Below, in pieces: positions 6,503 through 15,641 of a DNA stretch of 56,598 nt (the stretch's first letter is position 1; every line of letters starts with the position of its first letter). Below the pieces are notes generated by a model that saw only the letters and a list, made by a program, of their open reading frames with translations, was not told the origin of the DNA and searched no databases. Origin of the DNA: Roseibacillus sp. (lineage in GTDB: Bacteria; Verrucomicrobiota; Verrucomicrobiia; Verrucomicrobiales; Akkermansiaceae); NCBI GenBank assembly GCA_002686085.1, contig NZAC01000026.1, positions 2,143-58,740 of the forward strand, written 5' to 3'. A program made the position numbers and the translations under genes.

Positions 6503-8311
6503 CTAGTAATTTCGTAGGCAGCGCGCGGGGTCACGCCGGGATGTTAAAAAGGCGGGAATCAGAGCTGCGATAACACAGAGAATTGAGGCCCCGATGCCAA
6601 CGGTAGCGACTTCCTGCATGTTGACATGAGCAGGGAGCCCATCAATGCCGTGAAATTCGGCAGGGAAAACGTCAAATCCTACCCTCTTGAGCGTCTGGTA
6701 TATCGGATCACGGAAACGCACCACAAGAAGGCCCAGTCCAACTCCAAGCAGCGCCCCCATCAAACCCACGATCGACCCTTGGAAAGTGAACACTCGAATG
6801 ACTTGCAAGGGCGTCGCCCCCAAGGCCTTCATGACACCGATCTCCTGCTTCTTCATGATGGTGATGGTGAAAATCACTGCCATGATGCAGAATGCAGAAA
6901 CCAGAACGATGAATGAGAGCGCAAAATACATCATCATCCGCTCACGAGCGATGAGCTCAACCCAAGCGCGATTCTGGTCCTGCCAGCTGCGCACAGACCA
7001 CGAGGGGCCCAACTCCTGTTCAAGCCGGGCCTTAACCTCCTCCAGCTGATAGGGGTCGGTAACCCGAACCCCAAGAGACTCGACCCCTCCCTCCATATTC
7101 TTCAGTTCCTGTCCCGTGGCGAGGGGCACGAAGACCGCGGGATGCATTACGTGCTGACTTGTCCGGAAGATTCCTACCACCTCAAGCTCCCGTGGCAGGG
7201 CAACTTCCCTCAAACCGCGCAACAATCTCCCGTCCTCTACCTCGCGGTCCATTTGGGCAAGAAGATCCAACTGCTCCAATATCCTTTGCAATGATCCTGC
7301 CTCCAGGGCAAACGTGGAGCTCTCCTCATCTCGGGTTCCTTCCTGAAGGATGATAAGAACCGTAGTCAGAATCTCTTGCTCGCTAGGTCGTATTTTCCCG
7401 TCTCGAAGCCCGTCAATGGCATCATACAGTCCTGCCAGAAATTCCCAGTCAAACACTTCTTTGTCTTCCTTAGAGACCATCTCCTGAGCGAGGTCCCGCC
7501 GAGCCTGATCAAACAGGCTGGCATGCTCTTCTGCCACCAGCTGCCGATCTGTAATTTTCCACGAATTCGCCATCTGCTGCAGGTTACGCGCAGAGTGAAG
7601 TAAGATCTTGTCTCCCACCGATATATCGAAATTTTTTGCAGTCGATTCCGCAACCACAGCCCTTTCATCAAGACCCACATCCGCAGTGCCACCATCAAGG
7701 ATAAGCTCTCCCAAAGCTGCCATCTGCTCCTCATTGGAGGTGTCGATCGCCCGGAACTCTATCGGGGCAAATCGATCCGACTTTTCAAGAATAGTAAAAT
7801 CTCTCAGCTGGGCATAGGATTCCGTCACTTCCGCGATTCCCTCCACACGCGCCTGCAGATTGCCCCACTCCCGGATCAGAAGGGGCGTTCTTGCAAGAGA
7901 AACGATGTCTTCGGAAGGAATGGCTATCGGATCCTCGAGGCCCGGCTCGAGACGCAGCGAGATTCCCGAAGGACTCCTCCCTGCCAAGGTTCCCGTAACC
8001 ATGCCCCCATCACTAGTGGTGACGATTACTCCTTCCTTCCTCAGCTCTATGTGCGGAGAAAACCCCAATAGGCGGCTTTTCACTTCTCTTTCAAACCCTG
8101 CCATTACAGCCAGCACGACAATGAGCACCATTACCCCTACCGCCACACCCAGAAGACATACCAGGGTGATAAGCGAGAAGTAGGTCCGCTTCGGGTTGAG
8201 ATAGCGGAGCGCGAGAGTCAGGCTGAAAGACTGCAAACCGATACCGGTTACTAATGCTGGTCCTCCAGCGTAGCAAGAGGCAATCTGTTCCAGCCGGGGC
8301 TTCTCTTCCAT
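6503..8311 (-). CDS. LolC/LolE-family (FtsX-like) lipoprotein-releasing permease, enlarged
   Basis: Inner-membrane subunit of an ABC system that extracts lipoproteins for transfer to the outer membrane. One N-terminal helix (about residues 40-68) is preceded by the family motif LALRYLNPKRT; three helices lie in the last 150 residues, with the FtsX hallmark KKQEIGVMKALGA. At 602 residues it is some 200 longer than the usual 400. The extra length lies in the periplasmic part: a short beta-rich stretch at about 95-145 and a helical stretch at about 250-370. A TTG about 25 codons downstream (before QSFSLTLALRYL) is an alternative start. No LolD ATPase gene is adjacent. LolC versus LolE cannot be decided. 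Confidence 0.85.
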   Translation of the reverse strand: MEEKPRLEQIASCYAGGPALVTGIGLQSFSLTLALRYLNPKRTYFSLITLVCLLGVAVGVMVLIVVLAVMAGFEREVKSRLLGFSPHIELRKEGVIVTTSDGGMVTGTLAGRSPSGISLRLEPGLEDPIAIPSEDIVSLARTPLLIREWGNLQARVEGIAEVTESYAQLRDFTILEKSDRFAPIEFRAIDTSNEEQMAALGELILDGGTADVGLDERAVVAESTAKNFDISVGDKILLHSARNLQQMANSWKITDRQLVAEEHASLFDQARRDLAQEMVSKEDKEVFDWEFLAGLYDAIDGLRDGKIRPSEQEILTTVLIILQEGTRDEESSTFALEAGSLQRILEQLDLLAQMDREVEDGRLLRGLREVALPRELEVVGIFRTSQHVMHPAVFVPLATGQELKNMEGGVESLGVRVTDPYQLEEVKARLEQELGPSWSVRSWQDQNRAWVELIARERMMMYFALSFIVLVSAFCIMAVIFTITIMKKQEIGVMKALGATPLQVIRVFTFQGSIVGLMGALLGVGLGLLVVRFRDPIYQTLKRVGFDVFPAEFHGIDGLPAHVNMQEVATVGIGASILCVIAALIPAFLTSRRDPARCLRNY

Positions 8312-8383
8312 TCAGGCCAGTAAATATGCTCACCGTGCGATTCTGTCCTTGCCTCCCCGACCCCGCTTTCCACTACTTACTGA

Positions 8384-8758
8384 ATGATCAAGTTTCTTCA
8401 TACCCGGATCCGGGTCTCTGACCCTGAAGCTTCAATTTCCTTCTACCAACAGCTGGGTTTTGAACTAGGAGAAAGGAAAGACTCCCCTCAGGGAAATAAG
8501 CTGGCCTTCCTTCACCTGCCCGGGAACGAGCACTTTCTTGAGCTGACTTACTCGCCGGGGTTTAAAGTCCAGTTTCCTGAAGACCTGATGCATACCTGTG
8601 TGGGGGTTCCGGACATTATTGAGTATTGCGGGGCCCTCGAAGCTGGGGGCATCGAAATCTGGCCCGGCCAATGGAGAGAAAAGTTCGCAGCCGGCGAGCG
8701 CAAGATGGCCTTCGTCACAGACCCTGACGGATATGAGGTCGAGATTCTTGAGAATTAG
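8384..8758 (+). CDS. VOC/glyoxalase I-like metalloenzyme
   Basis: 124 residues, the size of glyoxalase I. The fold is built from two beta-alpha-beta3 halves. The four metal ligands of the family can be placed at His6 (FLHTRIRV), Glu53 (HFLELTY), His70 (LMHTCVGV) and Glu120 (YEVEIL). The DPDGYEVEI ending is typical of lactoylglutathione lyases, which convert the hemithioacetal of methylglyoxal and glutathione to S-lactoylglutathione. The glutathione-contact region is less typical, so another VOC activity is possible. Its stop lies 11 bases from the convergent recG stop. Confidence 0.8.
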   Translation: MIKFLHTRIRVSDPEASISFYQQLGFELGERKDSPQGNKLAFLHLPGNEHFLELTYSPGFKVQFPEDLMHTCVGVPDIIEYCGALEAGGIEIWPGQWREKFAAGERKMAFVTDPDGYEVEILEN

Positions 8759-8769
8759 GCGCGCTCCCT

Positions 8770-10806
8770 TCAGAATTCCTCTCTCATCTCTTCCACCTCT
8801 TTTTTTAGACGTGGAGAGTCCTCCAGCTCTGGGTCACCTTCCAACACTTCCTCGGCCAGCTGCCTTGCCTCTCTCACCAGCTCTCCGTCAGCCAGAAACT
8901 CCGCGAAGCGCAGGTCGCTCATCCCGCTCTGCGCAGTCCCCAGCACCTCTCCTGGGCCCCGTAGAGTAAGGTCCTCTTCCGCTATTTTGAAACCGTCCGT
9001 GGTAGCCTCAAGAACCTGCAGCTTCCTGTTCCCTTCTTCATTCTTTCCATCTGTGACCAGAATACAGTAGCTCGGGTGGGAACCACGCCCAATACGTCCC
9101 CGTAACTGGTGGAGCTGCGCAAGGCCAAAACGCTCCGCGTTGTAAATCACCATCACGTTCGCGTTGGGAACGTCCACGCCGACCTCCACAACGGTTGTGG
9201 CGACCAGAACCTGAATTTCGTTATCTCGAAAACGAGACATCACCTCTTCCTTTTCCTCAGGCTTCATTTTCCCATGAAGCAGGCCCACCTCATAGTCTCG
9301 CAGGCGCTTCGCCCACTTCTCTATCTCGCCTTTGGCTGAACTCGCCCGCACTGCGTCACTTTCCTCAACAAGCGGATACACAATGTATCCCTGCCTGCCG
9401 GAACTCAGCTGCTCCCGGAGAAACTTCGTTACATCGCTCACTTTGGGCCTCTGCCGCATCCCGGTAGTGATTTTTCCCCGGCCGGCAGGGAGCTCGTCCA
9501 GAATCGAGACATCCAAATCCCCATACATGGTCAGAGTCAGCGTCCTCGGGATCGGGGTCGCTGTCATCACAAGGACATCCGGGATCAGCCCCTGCTGAAT
9601 GAGCCTGCTTCGCTGGGTCACCCCGAATTTGTGCTGTTCGTCGATGACAACCAGGCCCAGATCTTTGAAATCTACATTATCGTAGAGAAGCGCGTGGGTG
9701 CCAATTACGATCTGTGGCTCTCCCTCAAGGTCGAGATGGTCGCTCTCTTTCCTCGAACCGGTAACAAGAGCGACTCGAATCCCCAGCGGAGAAAGCCACT
9801 TACGAAATGTCAGATAATGCTGCTCCGCCAGAATCTGGGTAGGAGCCATGAGAGCTGACTGACTGCCTGACTCCACAACGAGTATCATGGCACACATCGC
9901 TACGAAGGTCTTTCCCGATCCCACATCTCCCTGTAAGAGCCGGTTCATGGGGCGGTCACTACGGAGATCTGCCGTGATTTCATGAACGCTGCGCTTCTGA
10001 GCATCTGTCAGATCAAAGGGCAGGCTTTCATGAAACGAGCGAAGAAGCGTGGTCTTCCGACCTTGGATTCTCCCCGGCTGCGAACGAAACCGTTGCCGAC
10101 GCCAGAGCACCCTTAACTGAAGCAGAAAGAACTCCTCCAAGGCAAATTTTCGTCTGGCTCTGCGAGCCTTTTCCAATTCCCCGGGGAAGTGGACATCTCG
10201 CAACATTTCTCCCCGGGAACTATCGGCAAAGACGGGATTAGGCTCCTCTTCCCGCTCAAAGTCGAGGCGCCCCAGAACCTCATGGAGCAACTCCCGAAAT
10301 CGCCGAGCTGGAATCCCTGATATATTTCGGTAAATCGGAACGATCCTTTCAAGGTGAATCGAAGAGCCTCCCTCATCCTGAACCACCTCAAATTCTGGAT
10401 GGTCCATGATCATGCGTGACCCTTGCTCCTTGGGTTTGCCATAAATGACAACCTCATGGCCCACCGCCACCATTCGGTGCAGGTAAGGCATGTTGAACCA
10501 CCGGCAGGTGAGCCTGCTGGTGGAAAGCAGGCTGTCGCCGGATCCCTCAACGACAATCTCATAAAATTGGCGGCGGCCCCCAAATCTTCTTTTCGCTGAA
10601 TCCACTACCATTCCCCGCAGACACACTGCCTCTCCAGGGACGTGCACAGGAAAGGCATCAAAACAACGCCGGTCTTCATATCGCCGGGGGAACCAGTTCA
10701 AAAGGTCTTCCACCACATGGACATTCGCTTCCCCGAGCGCCTCCACCTCCTTGGGCTCGATAAGCTTACAGGAGGACAGCGCTAGCTCTGGATTCCACTC
10801 GTTCAT
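8770..10806 (-). CDS. recG: ATP-dependent DNA helicase RecG
   Basis: Branch-migration helicase that remodels stalled forks and Holliday junctions. 678 residues, close to the family norm. The N-terminal wedge (OB) domain occupies about residues 50-160. Helicase motifs follow: Walker A GDVGSGKTFVAM, motif II DEQHKFG, motif III TATPIPRTL, and the C-terminal helicase half with VATTVVEVGVDVPNA and QLHQLRGRIGRG. The final 60 residues carry the TRG-like FKIAEEDLTLRGPGEVLGTAQSG region. An AGAGG precedes the ATG but too close to be an ideal ribosome site. It follows recJ by 64 bases on the same strand, so lpxK-recJ-recG may be one transcript. Confidence 0.95.
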   Translation of the reverse strand: MNEWNPELALSSCKLIEPKEVEALGEANVHVVEDLLNWFPRRYEDRRCFDAFPVHVPGEAVCLRGMVVDSAKRRFGGRRQFYEIVVEGSGDSLLSTSRLTCRWFNMPYLHRMVAVGHEVVIYGKPKEQGSRMIMDHPEFEVVQDEGGSSIHLERIVPIYRNISGIPARRFRELLHEVLGRLDFEREEEPNPVFADSSRGEMLRDVHFPGELEKARRARRKFALEEFFLLQLRVLWRRQRFRSQPGRIQGRKTTLLRSFHESLPFDLTDAQKRSVHEITADLRSDRPMNRLLQGDVGSGKTFVAMCAMILVVESGSQSALMAPTQILAEQHYLTFRKWLSPLGIRVALVTGSRKESDHLDLEGEPQIVIGTHALLYDNVDFKDLGLVVIDEQHKFGVTQRSRLIQQGLIPDVLVMTATPIPRTLTLTMYGDLDVSILDELPAGRGKITTGMRQRPKVSDVTKFLREQLSSGRQGYIVYPLVEESDAVRASSAKGEIEKWAKRLRDYEVGLLHGKMKPEEKEEVMSRFRDNEIQVLVATTVVEVGVDVPNANVMVIYNAERFGLAQLHQLRGRIGRGSHPSYCILVTDGKNEEGNRKLQVLEATTDGFKIAEEDLTLRGPGEVLGTAQSGMSDLRFAEFLADGELVREARQLAEEVLEGDPELEDSPRLKKEVEEMREEF

Positions 10807-10870
10807 TTCCTCTCATCGCCTTTCTTTATCCGAGGTAAAGTTACATTCGCGTTCAGGCAGCAGCTCGTTT

Positions 10871-12565
10871 TCATTGGGAACGACGGATATCTTTCACGCT
10901 CATCTGCAGGGAGAGTCGACCCCGGAAAAAATTGCGATCTATGGTAAACGCGACATCCCACGGAGGGTCGGGCAGCTCCCGTCCACCAGCTCCAAAAAAC
11001 ATCGCATCCCGTTCCACAATCCCCTGGCGGAGAGCAAGTCGAAGATGCTTGTTCTTCAAGTGGCGCGGTGAATCCGTAAGCCACACGTCGCGGGACATGA
11101 AAACCGGCTGGGGGTTACCTGAGCCAAAGGGTTGCAGGAGCTCATAACTGGCAAGAAAATCCAGCGACAGCTCCTCAAATGGAACCTCTGCATCGATATG
11201 CAGACGCGGTCGCCGGCTCTCTGCAGTGGTGTTCTTCAGCACGTAATTCCCAAACGCCTTTCGAAATTCGTCCAGCCGGTCTTCGTGTAGACTGATCCCT
11301 GCAGCCATATGGTGCCCGCCTCCTGCTTCGAGAAGCACTCTGCAGGCGTCAATCGCATCTACAAGCGAGACCCCTTCAATGCTACGGCCACTCCCTTTAC
11401 CAAACCCATCCTCCCCGAAAGAAATCACAAACGACGGCTTATGGTAGGTCCGCATCAGCTTAGAGGCGACAATACCCACTACCCCGGGATGCCATTGCCG
11501 GGATCCCACTACGATTACAGGCAGCCCGTCACTCGCTGAGCCTTCCTCAAGCAGCCCGAGAGCTTCTTCATGCATCTGCTGCTCGTGCTTCTGGCGACGC
11601 CGGTTGTGCTCGTCCAGCTGTTCGGCCATCGAGGCCGCCACCTCTTCACGATCAGTCATCAAGGCTTTCAGGGCATCCTCAGGAGCATCCATTCGGCCCG
11701 CCGCATTAATCCGAGGGCCGATTCGGAATCCGACGTCACTACTGCTGGCGTATCCGCTGACACCACTGACCTCCATCAACGCATTCAGCCCAAGATTGAC
11801 AGTCTGCGGGAGCCGCCGCAGCCCGTGACGAACCAGTATACGGTTCTCATCAACCAACGGCACAATATCCGCCACAGTCGCTACCGCTACAAGATCCAGG
11901 ATATCCTTCAGGTCTACTCCCTCGACCCGCCGCGTCTTGAGAAGTGCGTGCGCAAGCTTGAAAACAACTCCTGCCGAGCAGAGGTATCCGTAATCATCTC
12001 CCAGCTTGGGATTAACCACCGCAACCGCGGGAGGCCGCCCCCCAGGCCCGGTTTCATGATGGTCCACCACAATCACGTCGATGCCTTCCGCTGCCAACTT
12101 CTGTATCTGCTTCCCGGAAGCAGTTCCGCAATCCACCGTGATCAGGAGTGAAGGCCTCGGCTCGGAGCCAAGGCAACGTTCCGCCGCAGGATCACTGAGC
12201 CCGTATCCTTCTTCTCCTCGAATGGGGATAAACGGCTGAACCTCCAGCCCGTATTCTGAAAGAAGGCCGGAAAGAATCGTCACGGACGTGATCCCGTCTA
12301 CATCGTAGTCTCCAAAAACGCATACAGGCTCGCCGCTGTCCACAGCCTGTAGAATCCTCCTGACAGCTAGATCCATATCGGGAAGCTCAAAAGGGTCCCG
12401 CAAATCGCTAAGCCGCGGACGCAGAAATGGCTCAAGCTGTGCGGCATCCGTAAAACCACGCTGGGCGAGCAGAACACGCAGAATGAACGGCAGGCCGTGT
12501 CGCCCCGCGGCATCAGGGCTGACCCCCTCAGGCACTTCTGCTACGATCCATTCCGTTTCCTGCAT
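10871..12565 (-). CDS. recJ: single-stranded-DNA-specific exonuclease RecJ
   Basis: 5'-3' exonuclease acting on single-stranded DNA in recombination and mismatch repair. 564 residues, typical for the family. The DHH-phosphoesterase motifs are present: FGDYDVDGITS (motif I), the TVDCGT region (motif II), and VVDHHE (motif III). Later come GFRIGPRINAAGRMD and the DHHA1 nucleotide-handling segment with GVVGIVASKL and the SGRSIEGVSLVDA / GGGHHMAAG stretch. The C-terminal OB domain covers roughly the last 100 residues. It starts 53 bases after lpxK ends on the same strand. Confidence 0.95.
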   Translation of the reverse strand: MQETEWIVAEVPEGVSPDAAGRHGLPFILRVLLAQRGFTDAAQLEPFLRPRLSDLRDPFELPDMDLAVRRILQAVDSGEPVCVFGDYDVDGITSVTILSGLLSEYGLEVQPFIPIRGEEGYGLSDPAAERCLGSEPRPSLLITVDCGTASGKQIQKLAAEGIDVIVVDHHETGPGGRPPAVAVVNPKLGDDYGYLCSAGVVFKLAHALLKTRRVEGVDLKDILDLVAVATVADIVPLVDENRILVRHGLRRLPQTVNLGLNALMEVSGVSGYASSSDVGFRIGPRINAAGRMDAPEDALKALMTDREEVAASMAEQLDEHNRRRQKHEQQMHEEALGLLEEGSASDGLPVIVVGSRQWHPGVVGIVASKLMRTYHKPSFVISFGEDGFGKGSGRSIEGVSLVDAIDACRVLLEAGGGHHMAAGISLHEDRLDEFRKAFGNYVLKNTTAESRRPRLHIDAEVPFEELSLDFLASYELLQPFGSGNPQPVFMSRDVWLTDSPRHLKNKHLRLALRQGIVERDAMFFGAGGRELPDPPWDVAFTIDRNFFRGRLSLQMSVKDIRRSQ

Positions 12566-12618
12566 CTTCCAGCCTCAGCGTTGTTCTTTGGGGAACGTAG
12601 GGCGCACCCGTGACCGGC

Positions 12619-13821
12619 TCAAGAACCTATGGGATCCAGCAGAAGCCTCTCCTCCGCCCAATCCGCCACAGGCTTCTCTCTTGGCTCGACGAGATGCCCT
12701 ATGAAACGATCCCAGACATCCTGTCCATCGATGATTTCTACCTCAATCCGTAAAAAATAAATCTCCACGTCCAGCTCACTTGGCTCGAGAAAGCGAACTG
12801 CATCCTTCTCCGTAGTGACAATCAACTCGATGTCTCGCTCAACACAGCGAGTCATAAAGCGGTCGATTTCGTCCTGCCGGAATTGGTGGTGATCAGAAAA
12901 GACGCGATGGAACTCTACAGTCGCACCCAGCGTTTCCAGCAAATTCTCAAAGCTCTCCGGCACCGCGATTCCGCTGATTGCCGCAACGTATTTCCCCTGA
13001 AGCTCCTCCAAAGCAAGCCGACCCTCTCCAAAAACCTTCTCAAGGTATTTCGGCGCATGTGTCGTCTGCATTATCTCCGCAACAGGATTATAGCTTCTCA
13101 GGGAAGAAAGAAGACTCTCCTCTGTCAGCCCGTGACACTTCGTAATCATGATATGGCTCGCACGGCAGAGATTTCGAGGAGGCTCTCGTAATGTCCCCCG
13201 GGGAAGAAGGGCGCGAGCTGACGTCCCAAAAGGTGCATTCTGGTCAATGAGAACGAGATCAAACTCATGGTCGAGAGCCAAGTATTGCAACCCGTCATCC
13301 AGAACGAGAATGTCTGCCTCCATTTCCTTCACGGCGAAGCGTCCTGCCTTAACCCGGTTCTTGTCTACTACGACCTGCACCCCCTCAAGGTTCTTTGCCA
13401 GCATGTAAGGTTCATCCCCTGCGTAAACCGCGTCCAGCAGCAACTCCTCGCCATCGCTGACAATCTTTGGCAGTGCCTCGCATTCTGAGACGCCAAGATC
13501 GCCCCACTGCTGAGGCTCATCCAGCTTACGACTCTTATATCCTCTGCTTAGGATGGCGACTTTACGACCTCGCTCCCTGAGCGAGCGAGCCAGAAGCTCA
13601 ACCACCGGAGTTTTACCAGTCCCCCCGACCGTAAGGTTTCCCACACTTACCACGCGGGTGCCTAACTGGGTCTGCTGCTTCCAGCGCTTCTTGTGGATTA
13701 CCAGCCGAAACTGAACAATCATTCCAAACACATAGGAGAGCCCCCTGAAGAGCACCCGTGTGATCGCGGCGCCCAAGCCTCGAGCTCGTCCGAAAATGAC
13801 ATCGGACGCCCACTTTTCCAT
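12619..13821 (-). CDS. lpxK: tetraacyldisaccharide 4'-kinase (lipid A synthesis)
   Basis: Phosphorylates the disaccharide precursor of lipid A at the 4' position, at the inner face of the inner membrane. I start it at the ATG at 13821 (400 residues, [17 protein letters not shown]) because a GGGGAAG lies just upstream; earlier in-frame starts at 13863 and 14025 exist, the latter overlapping the divergent rph gene. An N-terminal amphipathic/transmembrane segment is followed by the P-loop [14 protein letters not shown], the LSRGYKS motif, the DDGLQ motif and the basic VDKNRVKAG stretch, all hallmarks of LpxK. Its presence argues for a lipopolysaccharide-bearing outer membrane. Confidence 0.92.
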   Translation of the reverse strand: MEKWASDVIFGRARGLGAAITRVLFRGLSYVFGMIVQFRLVIHKKRWKQQTQLGTRVVSVGNLTVGGTGKTPVVELLARSLRERGRKVAILSRGYKSRKLDEPQQWGDLGVSECEALPKIVSDGEELLLDAVYAGDEPYMLAKNLEGVQVVVDKNRVKAGRFAVKEMEADILVLDDGLQYLALDHEFDLVLIDQNAPFGTSARALLPRGTLREPPRNLCRASHIMITKCHGLTEESLLSSLRSYNPVAEIMQTTHAPKYLEKVFGEGRLALEELQGKYVAAISGIAVPESFENLLETLGATVEFHRVFSDHHQFRQDEIDRFMTRCVERDIELIVTTEKDAVRFLEPSELDVEIYFLRIEVEIIDGQDVWDRFIGHLVEPREKPVADWAEERLLLDPIGS

Positions 13822-13953
13822 ATCTTCCCCGACCTGTCCCACGTTCGCAATATAACGGACCATTAACGGACTGTGAAAGTGGGAAAGACGGAATATTAAT
13901 CTCTTGCCTGTTTCCCCCCTTGCGGCCCTCCCGCCGGTGACTACTCTCGCCAC

Positions 13954-14724
13954 ATGCCTCGTCCAGATGGTCGTGCTCCCGATCAACTCCGCCCTGTTTC
14001 CTTCGTTCCCAATGTTGCGCCGCATGCTTCTGGCTCGGTGTTAGTCAATTTTGGAAACACTCGTGTCATCTGCGCTGCCACTATTCAGGAGGATGTCCCA
14101 CGCTGGATGAAGTCACAGGCTGTTCCAGGAGGGTGGCTTACCGCTGAATACAGTATGCTTCCCTATTCAACTCATGACCGCAAATCCCGCGACATCAGCC
14201 GCGGTAAACTTGATGGACGCTCCTCGGAAATCCAACGCTTGATCGGCCGCGCACTCCGGGCGGTGACAGACTTGAAAAAACTCGGGGCCAGAACCGTATG
14301 GGTGGATTGTGACGTGCTTCAGGCAGACGGAGGCACCCGAACAGCGTCCATAACCGGTGGATGTGTTGCCGTTGCTATCGCCTTAAATCGCCTTATTGGC
14401 ACGGGGGGATTGACCGAATTTCCGCTGACTCAGTTGGTGGCGGCGGTCAGCGCGGGAGTCTGTGACGGCCTTCCCGTGCTCGATCTGAACTATCCCGAGG
14501 ACAGAGATGCTTCGGTGGACTTTAATGTCGTAATGACGGAAGACGGAAATTTTGTGGAGCTTCAGGGAAGCGGCGAGGAGAGCGTCTTTACCGCCAGCGA
14601 AATGCAGGAGATGCTCAAACTTTCCCAGAAAGGCATCGAAGATCTGGTAGGTTTGCAGCGCGAGGCGATCCTCGCCGCGGGGCAGACGCATGGAGACTCT
14701 CTACCCGATTTAGGTAGCGCCTGA
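13954..14724 (+). CDS. rph: ribonuclease PH
   Basis: Phosphate-dependent 3'-5' exoribonuclease that trims tRNA 3' ends. 256 residues, slightly longer than the usual 240. Key motifs: the opening RPDGRAPDQLRPVSF, GNTRVICAATI, the PRWMKSQAVPGGWLTAEYSMLP loop in two adjacent parts, the substrate-binding RGKLDGRSSEIQRLIGRALR, and the acidic catalytic stretch around VDCDVLQADGGTRTASITGG. The C-terminal ELQGSGEESVF is also conserved. The start lies 132 bases from the divergent lpxK start. No ribosome-binding sequence precedes the ATG. Confidence 0.96.
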   Translation: MPRPDGRAPDQLRPVSFVPNVAPHASGSVLVNFGNTRVICAATIQEDVPRWMKSQAVPGGWLTAEYSMLPYSTHDRKSRDISRGKLDGRSSEIQRLIGRALRAVTDLKKLGARTVWVDCDVLQADGGTRTASITGGCVAVAIALNRLIGTGGLTEFPLTQLVAAVSAGVCDGLPVLDLNYPEDRDASVDFNVVMTEDGNFVELQGSGEESVFTASEMQEMLKLSQKGIEDLVGLQREAILAAGQTHGDSLPDLGSA

Positions 14725-14853
14725 GCTTTTCCCCTTGTGACGGACCGGCAGAAAGTTAGTATTCGGCCTCTTGCTTGGGGCCCTCTCCTGCAGGCAAGGT
14801 TGGCCAGCGTTACCGCGCAGGGCCTAGTAAAAAACATTAAACCCGGATTACAC

Positions 14854-15555
14854 ATGAACATTGCAACAAGCAGCAGACGAAAGGGCTTTACCCTGGTGGA
14901 GCTACTAGTCGTCATCGCGATCATCGTAGCACTCGCAGCACTCGCCACACCGCAGATCTTCAAGGCCCTGAAACGCGCCGCCCTTGCGGAGGCCATCAGC
15001 AACTCAAAGCAGGTGAAGCTGGCTCTTGATTCGTTCGCCACGGATTTTGACGGTCAATATCCTAGCGAGGATACCGCCGAATATCTTTCAGAGGGAGGAA
15101 CCGGAACCACTTACTCCAATGATTATTTCAGGCAGATGTTCCTCTCTGGAGACACTGAGTCCGAGACGATTTTTTGGGTGAAGAATTCCCCTGTAGCCAG
15201 CAAAGCGGCGCCAGATGATAAGGTTAAGGAGGGGGGCCGAATTCAAGCTGCGCAGGTTCTTCAGGAAGGTGATGCTCACTGGGCCTATATCACCGACCAG
15301 ACCAACTTGGACACTGGTAGCCGGCCGATTATTCTCGATGGTTACAAGAATGGCACTTCCGAGTGGGATCCGACCACGTGGGACAACAAAGTGGTCGTCG
15401 TCAGGATTGATGGAGCTGCCAAGGCGATGCGCATGCGTCCCAGCGATCTCAAGGTGCTGGATGGATCCAAAAACGACATCCTTTCTGCCCAAGCTGATGC
15501 ATGGGATGGGGAAAGCCCAGCAGATCTCCTGAAGCAGCCCCAACCCGGGAATTAA
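14854..15555 (+). CDS. type II secretion / type IV pilin-like pseudopilin (GspG-like)
   Basis: 233 residues from the ATG at 14854. The N-terminus is a prepilin signal: a short basic leader ending RRKG, then F(12)TLVELLVVIAIIVALAALATP with Glu5 of the mature helix, which prepilin peptidase would cut after Gly11 and methylate. The rest is a long globular domain of a type common in PVC bacteria, with a DFDGQYPSEDTAEY segment reminiscent of the GspG calcium loop and a C-terminal KVVVVRIDGAAKAMRM strand. It is 129 bases downstream of rph and is followed by a strong terminator, so it may be its own unit. No other secretion gene is nearby. Confidence 0.88.
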   Translation: MNIATSSRRKGFTLVELLVVIAIIVALAALATPQIFKALKRAALAEAISNSKQVKLALDSFATDFDGQYPSEDTAEYLSEGGTGTTYSNDYFRQMFLSGDTESETIFWVKNSPVASKAAPDDKVKEGGRIQAAQVLQEGDAHWAYITDQTNLDTGSRPIILDGYKNGTSEWDPTTWDNKVVVVRIDGAAKAMRMRPSDLKVLDGSKNDILSAQADAWDGESPADLLKQPQPGN

Positions 15556-15581
15556 CTAAAAGGGAAGTTACGATTTTTCAG

Positions 15582-15615
15582 CAAGGCCGGCGTGGAAACG
15601 CCGGCCTTGTTTTTT
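15582..15615 (+). terminator. rho-independent terminator after the pseudopilin gene
   Basis: A 12-base perfect stem (15582-15593 with 15598-15609), GGAA tetraloop and a run of six T. It is placed 27 bases after the pseudopilin stop. It is the strongest intrinsic terminator in the window, and lies ahead of the convergent parvulin gene. Confidence 0.92.
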
Positions 15616-15641
15616 CATCCCGGAGTCAGTCCATGGCTTGG

